From NCBI GenBank assembly GCA_003963075.1, contig RXJV01000036.1, positions 62,001 through 126,000 on the forward strand: DNA of 64,000 bases, given 5' to 3'. The number at the start of each line of letters is the position of its first letter. Position 1 is the first letter of the stretch. Below are positions 55,042-62,927 of the stretch, one piece after another. The notes beneath the pieces were generated by a model that saw only the letters and a list, made by a program, of their open reading frames with translations, did no database searches and had not been told where the DNA came from. This stretch comes from Burkholderiales bacterium (GTDB lineage Bacteria > Pseudomonadota > Gammaproteobacteria > Burkholderiales > Burkholderiaceae_C). The position numbers and the translations under genes are program-made.

Positions 55042-55428
55042 TCAGCCGCCCTGCTTGAGCGCCGTCACCTCGATCTCGATGCGCATGCGCGGGTCCAGCA
55101 GCTGGGCCGAGATCATGGTCGCCGCAGGGCGCACGTCGCCAAAGTAGCGCCGCAGCACCGGCCAGCAGTCGCGGAACTGCTGGCCGTCGGGCAGCACATA
55201 GGTCACGCGCACCACATCCTTCAGGCTGGCGCCGGCCTGGGCGAGCGCCGCCTGGATGTTCCTCAGGCACTGCTCGGCCTGTTCGGCCACGTCGTCGGCG
55301 ATGGTCATCGTCGCGTAGTCGAAGCCCGTGGTGCCGGACACGAACACCCAGTCGCCCTGCACGACGGCACGGGAGTAGGCGATCTCGTCCTCGAAGGGGG
55401 AGCCGGAGCTGATGAGGGTGCGGGTCAT
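55042..55428 (-). CDS. RidA (YjgF/UK114) family protein
   Basis: A 128-aa RidA-type enamine/imine deaminase, which hydrolyses reactive 2-aminoacrylate-type intermediates. Visible family features are the N-terminal SGSPFEDEIAYSRAVV, VFVSGTTG, and RMRIEIEVTAL with the conserved arginine that binds the substrate carboxylate. It probably forms a trimer in the cytoplasm. It lies 40 nt downstream of the rlhA-type gene on the same strand and may share its transcript. Which RidA subfamily (Rid1-7) applies is not resolved. Confidence 0.88.
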   Translation of the reverse strand: MTRTLISSGSPFEDEIAYSRAVVQGDWVFVSGTTGFDYATMTIADDVAEQAEQCLRNIQAALAQAGASLKDVVRVTYVLPDGQQFRDCWPVLRRYFGDVRPAATMISAQLLDPRMRIEIEVTALKQGG

Positions 55429-55468
55429 GGGCAGGGCGGCGGCGGTGTGTTGGCTGGCATGTGTTCGG

Positions 55469-57439
55469 TCAAGCCGCCGGCCGGGTCCGGTAAAAGGTCA
55501 TCGGCTCGGCCTTCAGCTGTTTGAGCACGTTCTTGCGCATCGCGCCCACCACGTGCATCTCGCAGGGCTTGCAGTCAAAGCGCAGCGTCAGCGTGTCCTC
55601 GCCATGTTTCAGCACCAGCGGCTCGGCGCGCACGGTGCCTTGCACGCCGGTCACGCCCTTGGCCTGCTTGGGGCACAGGCTCAGGCTCCAGCGCACGCAG
55701 TGCTTGGTGATCATCAACGGCACCTCGCCGAGCTCCTCGTGGCTCTCGTAGGCCGCGCCGATGACCTTGACGCCGTGGCGCGCGTAGAAGGCCGCGGCCC
55801 GGCCGTTGTAGACGTTGGCGAGGTAGCTCAGCGTGTCCTCGGGGTAGGGCACCGGCGGCTCGACGGGCGTGGCGCGCGGCAGGCGCTGAAAGGCGGCCGC
55901 GCGGGCATCCTCCAGCGCGGCGATGCCGTCGCGGCGCAGCGCGTTGAGCTTGCTGGCCGGCAGGAAGAGGGGCTCGCCGCGCATCGCCAGCCGCACGCGG
56001 CGGGCGCTGAAGATGGTGTCGCCCAGCTTGGCGAGCGCGTCCTTCATCTGCGCATCGGCCTGCTTCCCGTCGCGCGCCGGCTCGTGCGCGCCAGGCAGCT
56101 TCACCGACGCCTTCACGCCGGTCTCGTCCTTCAGCATCAGCTCGAAGCCCTCGTTCACCTGCGCCAGCGTCAGGTCCACCGCGATGCGGCGCTCGGCGCT
56201 GGGCTTGGCGAGCAGCCGCTCCCAGGCCATGTCGCGGTTGCGGCTGACGGCCGTGCCGGGGAAGAGGTCCTTCAGGTCGCTGAACGCCTGGTCCTTGCCG
56301 AGGTTGGGCTCGATGCGCCAGAGCGTGCCACCCAGCGGCGTCGCCACATTGACCGGCACGCCCTGCAGCTCGCCCTGGCGGTCCCACCAGGTCAGCGCAT
56401 CGCCGTTGTTGACGACGCGCGTGGCGTCGCCGGTGTCGAGGTCGAAGCTGTCCGGCCCGACGCGCTTGACCTCGCCCAGCGGCATGCCGGCGTGCTTGGG
56501 GCTGTCGAAGGCGCCGATGTCGATTTGGCGGCCGTTGACGAAGTAGTCGGTGCCGCCGCGGTTGAAGGCCTGCTCGGGCTCGGGCGTGAAGGTAAAGCGG
56601 CAGCGGCCGTGGCCGGTGGAAGCCAGCTCAGGCCGGCGCTCCATGATCGCGTCGAGCAGCGTGCGGTAGTGGGCCGTCACGTTCTTGACGGTGGCCATGT
56701 CCTTGTAGCGGCCCTCGATCTTGAAGCTGCGGATGCCGGCGTCGATGAGGGCCTCGAGGTTGGCGCTCTGGTCGTTGTCCTTCAGGCTCAGCACATGCTT
56801 GTCGTGCGCGATGACGCGGCCCTGCGCATCGGTCACGGTGTAGGGCAGCCGGCACTCCTGGCTGCAGCTGCCGCGGTTGGCGCTGCGGCCGGTGTGGGCA
56901 TGGCTGATGAAGCACTGGCCGCTGTAGGCCACGCACAGCGCGCCGTGCACGAAGAACTCCAGCGTCGCCTGCTGCACCTGCTCGCGGATCGCGACGATCT
57001 GCCTCAGGTCCAGCTCGCGGGCCAGCACCATCTGAGAGAAGCCCACGTCCTGCAGGAAGCGCGCCTTCTCGGGCGTGCGGATGTCGGTCTGCGTGCTGGC
57101 ATGCAGCTGGATGGGCGGCAGATCCAGCTCCAGCAGGCCCATGTCCTGCACGATCAGCGCATCGACGCCCGCCTCGTACAGCTGCCAGGCCTGGCGGCGC
57201 GCGCCCTCGAGCTCGTCGTCACGCAGGATGGTGTTCATCGTGACGAAGATGCGCACATTGAAGCGGTGCGCATGGGCCACGAGGCGGGCGATGTCGGCGA
57301 TCTCGTTGGGCGCCTTGTCGCGCGCGCCAAAGCCGGGGCCGCCGATGTAGACCGCATCGGCACCATGGTTGACCGCCTCGATGCCGATGTCGGCATCACG
57401 GGCGGGGGCGAGGAGTTCGAGCGGGATGCGGGCGGCCAT
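55469..57439 (-). CDS. rlhA: U32 peptidase-family protein, RlhA-type 23S rRNA hydroxylase
   Basis: A 656-aa protein of the long U32 type. The N-terminal TIM-barrel region (LELLAPARDADIGIEAVNHGADAVYIGG) leads to the U32 signature FVHGALCVAYSGQC and ANRGSCSQECRLPY. The C-terminal part has HCVRWSLSLCPKQ and FDCKPCEMHV, cysteines suited to an iron-sulfur cluster. Length and layout match E. coli RlhA (YdcP), which makes 5-hydroxycytidine at 23S rRNA position 2501, rather than short UbiU/TrhP-type members. The ATG at 57439 begins MAARIPLELLAPARD. It starts 11 nt after the M20 peptidase gene. Confidence 0.82.
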   Translation of the reverse strand: MAARIPLELLAPARDADIGIEAVNHGADAVYIGGPGFGARDKAPNEIADIARLVAHAHRFNVRIFVTMNTILRDDELEGARRQAWQLYEAGVDALIVQDMGLLELDLPPIQLHASTQTDIRTPEKARFLQDVGFSQMVLARELDLRQIVAIREQVQQATLEFFVHGALCVAYSGQCFISHAHTGRSANRGSCSQECRLPYTVTDAQGRVIAHDKHVLSLKDNDQSANLEALIDAGIRSFKIEGRYKDMATVKNVTAHYRTLLDAIMERRPELASTGHGRCRFTFTPEPEQAFNRGGTDYFVNGRQIDIGAFDSPKHAGMPLGEVKRVGPDSFDLDTGDATRVVNNGDALTWWDRQGELQGVPVNVATPLGGTLWRIEPNLGKDQAFSDLKDLFPGTAVSRNRDMAWERLLAKPSAERRIAVDLTLAQVNEGFELMLKDETGVKASVKLPGAHEPARDGKQADAQMKDALAKLGDTIFSARRVRLAMRGEPLFLPASKLNALRRDGIAALEDARAAAFQRLPRATPVEPPVPYPEDTLSYLANVYNGRAAAFYARHGVKVIGAAYESHEELGEVPLMITKHCVRWSLSLCPKQAKGVTGVQGTVRAEPLVLKHGEDTLTLRFDCKPCEMHVVGAMRKNVLKQLKAEPMTFYRTRPAA

Positions 57440-57450
57440 GCCCGCGATTT

Positions 57451-58761
57451 TCACCGCGTCAGCCGGTAGATCAGCAAGGCGGCGCGGACGGCGCCGCGCT
57501 CGATGGACGCGATGTCCAGCCATTCGTCCGGCGTGTGCGCGCCGCCACCGGCCGCGCCCAGGCCATCCAGGCCGTCCACGAAGGGCGCCACGAACTGCAC
57601 ATCGCCCGCGCCCCGCTGGCCGGGGGGCAGCTCGACGACCGCGCCCAGACCGGCATCGGCGCTGGCGCGCGAGTACAGCGCCAGCAGCTTGCGGTTGCCC
57701 GGCGTGGGCGCCATCGGCGGGTAGGCCTCGCTGAAGCTGATGTGCGAGCGGGTGCCGGGCAGCGGCTGGTCGACGACGGCCTGCATGCGCTCGCGCGCGC
57801 GGGCACCCTGCTCGGCGGTCAGGTAGCGCAGGTCGCCGTGCACGACGGTGTCGCGCGGAATCACATTGGTCTTGCCGAAGGCCGTGCCCTGGCTTTGCGC
57901 ATCGTCCCAGCTGGCGCTGGTGCCGCCGACGATGGTGGCCGCGTTGAACGTGAGGTCGGGCTCGATGAGCTGCTCGCGGAAGGCGTTCAGCACCCGCGCC
58001 GCCTCGTAGACCGCGCCGAAGCCTTCACGGCCGAACACGCCGGACGAATGGCCGGTGCGCGCGGTCACCGTCAGGCGCCAGCCACCCGACGCGCGGCGGC
58101 CGGTGGTGGCGGCATCGCGGCCCTGGTCGTCATGGGCGGCGCCCTCGAAGGCCAGCGCCGCGTCGCTCTGCTTCGCTGCGTCCACCAGCGCGGCCCGCGC
58201 CACCTCCACCGGGTGGCCGACACGTTCCTCGTCGCCGGTGAACACGACGCGCACCGTGCGTCCGTCCAGTGCGCCGGCCTCGTTCAGCGCGCGCAGCGCG
58301 AGCAGGATGATGACGTCGCCGCCCTTCATGTCGCTCACGCCCTGGCCGCGCACGCGCCGGCCGTCGATCTGCCAGGGCGGCACCGGGCTGTCCTTCTCGA
58401 AGACGGTGTCCAGGTGGCCGATCAGCAGCATCCGCTGGCCCTGGTTGCCGACGCGCTCGGCCACCAGATGGCCGGCCCGCTGCATCGCCGGCGGCATGTC
58501 CACCCAGCGGGTCGCAAAACCCAGGCGCTCGAACTCGGCACGGAACAGCGCACCCACCTCGCGCACCCCGGCCGCATTCATCGTGCCGCTGTTGATCAGC
58601 ACGCTGCGCTCCAGCAGCTTCAGGGCCTCGGGCGTGTGGTGCTTGATGGTGGCCACCAGCCGTTGCTCGTCGGAACTCAGGGGTTGCTGGGCTTGTGTCA
58701 GCGCCGTGGCCATGACGAGCAGCAGGGCCAGGGCGGGTCGGATAGCGTCGGGGATCTTCAT
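57451..58761 (-). CDS. M20-family carboxypeptidase G2-like, exported
   Basis: A 436-aa zinc exopeptidase. The signal peptide ends about residue 25 (ALTQAQ). Metal ligands and catalytic residues are complete: H116 and D118 in IGHLDTV, D144 in GQGVSDMKGGD, E178 and E179 in TGDEE, and a late histidine in GGGAHTPDEW. The closest type is glutamate carboxypeptidase (CPG2), which removes C-terminal glutamate or related residues in the periplasm. It starts 24 nt from the divergent esterase gene and is followed by rlhA after 11 nt. Confidence 0.9.
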   Translation of the reverse strand: MKIPDAIRPALALLLVMATALTQAQQPLSSDEQRLVATIKHHTPEALKLLERSVLINSGTMNAAGVREVGALFRAEFERLGFATRWVDMPPAMQRAGHLVAERVGNQGQRMLLIGHLDTVFEKDSPVPPWQIDGRRVRGQGVSDMKGGDVIILLALRALNEAGALDGRTVRVVFTGDEERVGHPVEVARAALVDAAKQSDAALAFEGAAHDDQGRDAATTGRRASGGWRLTVTARTGHSSGVFGREGFGAVYEAARVLNAFREQLIEPDLTFNAATIVGGTSASWDDAQSQGTAFGKTNVIPRDTVVHGDLRYLTAEQGARARERMQAVVDQPLPGTRSHISFSEAYPPMAPTPGNRKLLALYSRASADAGLGAVVELPPGQRGAGDVQFVAPFVDGLDGLGAAGGGAHTPDEWLDIASIERGAVRAALLIYRLTR

Positions 58762-58785
58762 GCCCCAAGTGTCACCCCACCCGCC

Positions 58786-59610
58786 ATGCAACGCCGCCTG
58801 CTGCTGACCCTGCCCCTGCTGTCATCGCTGCCCGCCTGGTCTGCAGACTCCACGGCGCTGCCCAGCGTGCGGGTGCTGCCTGAGCCCCTGGCCATGCCCG
58901 GCCTGGCCCGCAGCCGCACGCTGCGCCTGTGCCTGCCGCCAAGCTACGAGCGCGATGCCGGGCGCCGCTACCCCGTCATCTACATGCACGACGGCCAGAA
59001 TCTCTTCGACGCCGCCACCAGCTATGCCGGCGAATGGGGCGTCGACGAGACCATGGCGGCCCTGGCCCAGGTCACCGGCTTCGAGGCCCTGGTGGTGGGC
59101 ATCGACAACGGCCGCGAGAAGCGCAACACCGAGATGGCGCCCTACGACCACTGGCGTCTGGGCCGGGCCGAGGGGCCGGCGTATCTCGACTTCATCGTGA
59201 AGACCGTGAAGCCCTACATCGATGCCGGCTGGCGAACGCGCCCCGAGCGCGAACACACCGCGCTGATCGGCAGCTCGCTGGGCGGCCTCATCAGCCATGC
59301 GGCGATGCTGTGGCACGGCGAGGTGTTCGGCCGCTATGGCCTGTTCAGCCCGTCCTACTGGGCTGCGCCGCAGCTGTTCGACGCCACGGCGCAGGCCCGG
59401 CTGGCGGCCGATACCCAGGTGCACCTCTACTGCGGTGGTCAGGAGGGCGGCGGCATGGCCGAGAACACGCGGCGCATGCACCAGGTGCTGGCCCAGCAGA
59501 TGCCGGCAGAGCGGCTGAGTGTGAATATCGTGGACGCCGCCGGCCACAACGAAGCGGCGTGGCGCGCCGAGCTGCCCGCCGCGCTGAAGGCCTTGTTCAG
59601 GCTCGGCTGA
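58786..59610 (+). CDS. Esterase D-like alpha/beta hydrolase, exported
   Basis: A 274-aa hydrolase of the same enterochelin/feruloyl esterase-like family as the gene at 10725-11696. The signal peptide ends near residue 20 (PAWSA). YMHDGQNLFD is the oxyanion region, nucleophile S164 lies in GSSLGG, and the catalytic histidine H254 lies in AAGHNEAAW. The substrate is unknown; family members cleave siderophore or plant-phenolic esters. It is divergent from the M20 gene with only 24 nt between starts, so their promoters must overlap. Confidence 0.88.
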   Translation: MQRRLLLTLPLLSSLPAWSADSTALPSVRVLPEPLAMPGLARSRTLRLCLPPSYERDAGRRYPVIYMHDGQNLFDAATSYAGEWGVDETMAALAQVTGFEALVVGIDNGREKRNTEMAPYDHWRLGRAEGPAYLDFIVKTVKPYIDAGWRTRPEREHTALIGSSLGGLISHAAMLWHGEVFGRYGLFSPSYWAAPQLFDATAQARLAADTQVHLYCGGQEGGGMAENTRRMHQVLAQQMPAERLSVNIVDAAGHNEAAWRAELPAALKALFRLG

Positions 59611-59783
59611 GCATCGCGGCGGCACGCCCGCGTGCGCAGGCCGATGGCCGGCGCCTCATCGGCGCACCATATTTTCAATCGCTGCATTCAACCCGTTGTC
59701 GGCACACGGGAACGAACCGGCGCACGGGTACCTCTGTGGCAGCCACACCCGCCAGGTGCAACTCCAAGCAGGCGAACAACATG

Positions 59784-60458
59784 TCAACGGTCGGGCGTCA
59801 GTCGAGCCCTCAGCTGGGCCAGCGTCGCACCAGGCTCCAATGTGACGCTGGGCTGGCCGGGCCTGACGACGCTGAAACCTCCGACGTCCGTCCCGTCCGG
59901 CATGGCCTCACCGGGGCTCTGGAAGGACAGCGTGCCGACATAGGTCAGTACACGCTCTGGCGCAAGTGCTGGCTCCGTGTCGAAACGGATCGAGTAGCGA
60001 ATCTCCCCCTTCCCGTCGGCAACCGCTTCGCCGTTCGCGCGCCGCAGCTGAAGCCCGCCAACACGGCTGGCACCTTCGGGCAGGACGACCTGCGCGACCG
60101 CATAGGTTCCATTGGCGCTACATGGCGATGTCTTGACGGCGTCCCAGACGGCCGAAATGGCCGGAGTGCTGAGCATCGTCAACCAATGGGCGCTCTGAGC
60201 AAACCTGGGCAGCTCCGCGTCAGGAACGCCCTTGATGAGGTAGCCAGCCCGGGTGAAAAGCACTTCGACTCGGCGCCCGTCTTGGACGAGCGCCAGACCG
60301 GCCTCCTGGCTCGCATAGCGGGTGATCCGGAACTCGGTTCCATCGCTGATCAGCAGCGTTTCCGCCGACGGCCGTGCCCAGGTGCCATTGCATGCGGCAA
60401 GTGCAGGGCCAGACAGGACAAGAGCAGCGACACAGAACAGGACTCGGTGCTTGGACAT
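59784..60458 (-). CDS. Exported hypothetical protein
   Basis: Not recognised. A 224-aa protein with a signal peptide MSKHRVLFCVAALVLSGPALAAC; the cysteine after ALAA could be a lipidation site or pair with a second cysteine in KTSPCSANG. The mature part is beta-rich. The ATG at 60458 is the first codon that gives a signal peptide; the open frame upstream is not convincing. It stands alone between the esterase gene (convergent) and the divergent receiver protein gene. Slightly lower GC than neighbours. Confidence 0.7.
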   Translation of the reverse strand: MSKHRVLFCVAALVLSGPALAACNGTWARPSAETLLISDGTEFRITRYASQEAGLALVQDGRRVEVLFTRAGYLIKGVPDAELPRFAQSAHWLTMLSTPAISAVWDAVKTSPCSANGTYAVAQVVLPEGASRVGGLQLRRANGEAVADGKGEIRYSIRFDTEPALAPERVLTYVGTLSFQSPGEAMPDGTDVGGFSVVRPGQPSVTLEPGATLAQLRARLTPDR

Positions 60459-60761
60459 GGCAAGGTCACATGGCTGAGATGCCCGGACTATGCCGGGGCC
60501 GCATCGTTGACCCCCGCGTGAAAAGTGGCATCGGGCCACCGCACCTATGGCGCCCAGCACCACCGCCCAGCCCAGCAGCGTGTGCAAGGCCTGGCCGTCA
60601 TGCGCCATCCGCCCCGGCGGCGGCGCCTGCTTTGTGCTGACCTTTTGACCGGCGCGCCGTGTAACCGCGCACAAGCTCCGGCCATTGGCAAGAAATGCCG
60701 GCTTTCCTGGTTGGTGTGGACAGGGGTCGGGTGTTAGGCTGCCGGCTGTCACTCACCGGGG
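60459..60761. other. 303-nt divergent intergenic region
   Basis: It separates an exported-protein gene (minus) from the receiver-protein gene (plus) and must hold both promoters. A TTGGTG, 17 nt, TTAGGC pairing ends about 20 nt before the receiver gene and is a weak -35/-10 candidate. No gene, repeat or RNA structure was recognised. Confidence 0.45.
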
Positions 60762-61490
60762 ATGGAGATGTTGCACGAGTTGCAGGAGCTGCTGGGCGCT
60801 TACATGATGCCGGTGCTGATCGCGGTACCGCTGGCCATCATCGTGCTCATCGCCGGCTTCAAGCGCGACGACTACCGGCCGCCGCGCGATTACGCGCCGC
60901 CACCGCGTCCGCCGGTGCCGCCGCAGGCCACGCGCGGCGCGCGGCCGCCGGTCGTGCTGCCGCCGCTGCCGGGCTCGCCGGGTGCCGGCCCGAGCATGGC
61001 CAGCGCCTTTGTGATGGCACCCTCGCCGATGCTGCCGCCACAGGTGGCCCCGGTGGTTCCGGAGGGCCCGCCCACCGTGCTGGTGGCCGATGACTCCGCC
61101 GTCGTTCGCACCAAGCTCAAGCGGCTGCTGGAAGGCGCGGGCTTCACTGTCGTGCAGGTCAATGACGGCAACGAGGCCCTGGCCGAACTGGAGGCCAAGC
61201 CCGAGATCGCGTTGCTGATCACCGACCTGGAAATGCCCAACAAGGACGGCTTCGAACTGATCGCCGACGTGCACGGCAGCCTCGCCACCGAGGACCTGCC
61301 GGTCATCGCCATCACCGGCCACGACGAGCTGCACGGCCGCGTCGGCCAGATCGAAGGCGTTTACGGCATCTTCAAGAAGCCCTGGAACGACCGCGAGCTG
61401 CTCAAGCGCGTCGAGTCGCTGGTGCATCTGCGCAGCGCGGCCAGCCGGCGCGGCCGCCGCACCACGGACCTGCGCCCCAACGCGGGCTGA
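60762..61490 (+). CDS. Membrane-anchored response-regulator receiver protein
   Basis: A 242-aa protein with one N-terminal membrane helix (about residues 13-33, AYMMPVLIAVPLAIIVLIAG). A proline-rich linker (about 38-104) leads to a C-terminal receiver domain (105-230). The receiver has the acidic pair D110-D111 (VADDSA), phosphoacceptor D155 (LITDLEMPNKDG), and KKPWN with the conserved lysine. No output domain is present, so it acts through protein contacts at the membrane. The cognate kinase is not next to it. A second ATG at 60768 is possible. Confidence 0.88.
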   Translation: MEMLHELQELLGAYMMPVLIAVPLAIIVLIAGFKRDDYRPPRDYAPPPRPPVPPQATRGARPPVVLPPLPGSPGAGPSMASAFVMAPSPMLPPQVAPVVPEGPPTVLVADDSAVVRTKLKRLLEGAGFTVVQVNDGNEALAELEAKPEIALLITDLEMPNKDGFELIADVHGSLATEDLPVIAITGHDELHGRVGQIEGVYGIFKKPWNDRELLKRVESLVHLRSAASRRGRRTTDLRPNAG

Positions 61491-61502
61491 CCCCGCACGG
61501 CG

Positions 61503-62855
61503 CTAGGCGGCGCGCCAGACCCGCGGGCTCAGCGCCGCAGCGGCGGCGGCCAGCCCGAACGCCAGCAGCAGCACCGGCAGCACCTGGCGCGTGGCGGGGT
61601 CGAACAGCAGGCCGGCCAGCGCCAGCGCGGCGCTGCTGACCAGGGCGTCGCTGAGCTGCAGGGCCGAGGTGTTGCGGCCCTGGCTGTCCGGCGCCGACAG
61701 CTTGAGCAACTGCACCGACAGCATCGGGAAGGACAGCCCGATGCCCAGGCCCACGCCGACCCAGCCCAGCAGCACCAGCCACGACGGCGCTGCCGCCCAG
61801 GCGACTGGCGTCATCAGCACGGCCAGCCCCGCGGCCGCCAGCGCAAAGCCGGCGGGCAGCAGCCTGCGGCGCGCGGCCTCGCCGTGCAGCCGGGCCTGCA
61901 CCGCACTGCCCAGGCTCCAGGTCACGGCGCCGGCGCTGAGGGCGACGCCGGCCTGCGTCAGGCTCCAGCCGAACTGCTGGGTCAGCAGCAGCGGCAGGAA
62001 CGCCTCGGCGCTGGCGAATGCAGCGGCGATGAGGCCGCGCAGCAGCACGACGCTGGGCAGGCCGCGCGCCGCCCTCAGCGTGCCGGCCGGCAGCAGCTGG
62101 CGGGCCGCGACAAGGGCGGCCAGCAGCCCCAGGCCGAACAGCCCGGCCGCGCGAGCCGCGGGCTGCTGGCTGGCGGCATGCAGCGCCAGCGCGCCGCCGC
62201 TGGCGAGCAGGGCCCAGCGCATGGCACCCCACTGCAGCGGCCCGCCGCTGCCGCCGCCGGCCCGCTTCAGCGCGGGCAGCATCAACCCGGCCGCCAGCGG
62301 CACGATGGCGGCCACCGCCAAGAACACCGCGCGCCAGCCCCAGGCCTGCACCAGCAGGGACGCCAGCGCCGGACCCACCAGCCCCGGCACCACCCAGGCG
62401 CCGGCGAACATCGCGAACAGCTTGGGGTGCAGCGGCGCCGGCACGACCTGGGCCACGCCCACATAGAGCGCCACGCCCAGCACGCCGCTGCCCAGGCCCT
62501 GCAGCGCCCGGCCGGCCACCAGCAGGGCCATGTCGGGCGCGAAACCGGCGAGCAACAGCCCGGCCAGAAATGCCGCCAGCCCGGCCAGCGAGGCACGGTA
62601 GGGCCCGCGCCGGTCGCAGAGCTGGCCGGCGGCCGTCATGCCCAGCACCGAGGTGGCCAGCGTGGCGCCGAAGGCCAGCGCATACAGCGGCAGGCCGTCG
62701 AGGGCCGCGGCCACGGCCGGCATCGCGGCGGCCACCGCGATGGATTCGAAGGCCAGCAGCGAGATCAGCGCGACGGCGCCCAGGCAGGCGGCGCGCCGGC
62801 CGGGCGCGAACAGGGCGGCATGGGCCGGGGTGTCGAGGGTGTCGGTCAGGTTCAT
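61503..62855 (-). CDS. MFS transporter
   Basis: A 450-aa inner-membrane transporter of the major facilitator superfamily with about 12 helices. The loop motif GQLCDRRGPYRAS follows helix 2, and GRALQGLGSGVLGVALYVGVAQVVP is the helix 4-5 region typical of drug/proton antiporters. The substrate is unknown; efflux is likely from the family branch. The ATG at 62855 gives a short cytoplasmic N-terminus before helix 1. It converges with the receiver gene (12-nt gap) and is divergent from the PTPS-repeat gene. Confidence 0.88.
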   Translation of the reverse strand: MNLTDTLDTPAHAALFAPGRRAACLGAVALISLLAFESIAVAAAMPAVAAALDGLPLYALAFGATLATSVLGMTAAGQLCDRRGPYRASLAGLAAFLAGLLLAGFAPDMALLVAGRALQGLGSGVLGVALYVGVAQVVPAPLHPKLFAMFAGAWVVPGLVGPALASLLVQAWGWRAVFLAVAAIVPLAAGLMLPALKRAGGGSGGPLQWGAMRWALLASGGALALHAASQQPAARAAGLFGLGLLAALVAARQLLPAGTLRAARGLPSVVLLRGLIAAAFASAEAFLPLLLTQQFGWSLTQAGVALSAGAVTWSLGSAVQARLHGEAARRRLLPAGFALAAAGLAVLMTPVAWAAAPSWLVLLGWVGVGLGIGLSFPMLSVQLLKLSAPDSQGRNTSALQLSDALVSSAALALAGLLFDPATRQVLPVLLLAFGLAAAAAALSPRVWRAA

Positions 62856-62927
62856 GGCAGGGGAGCCTAAAAGTTCAAGCCGGCTTGAAGTCAAGCGGCC
62901 GGTTCGGCCGGGGGGGACAATCGCGGC

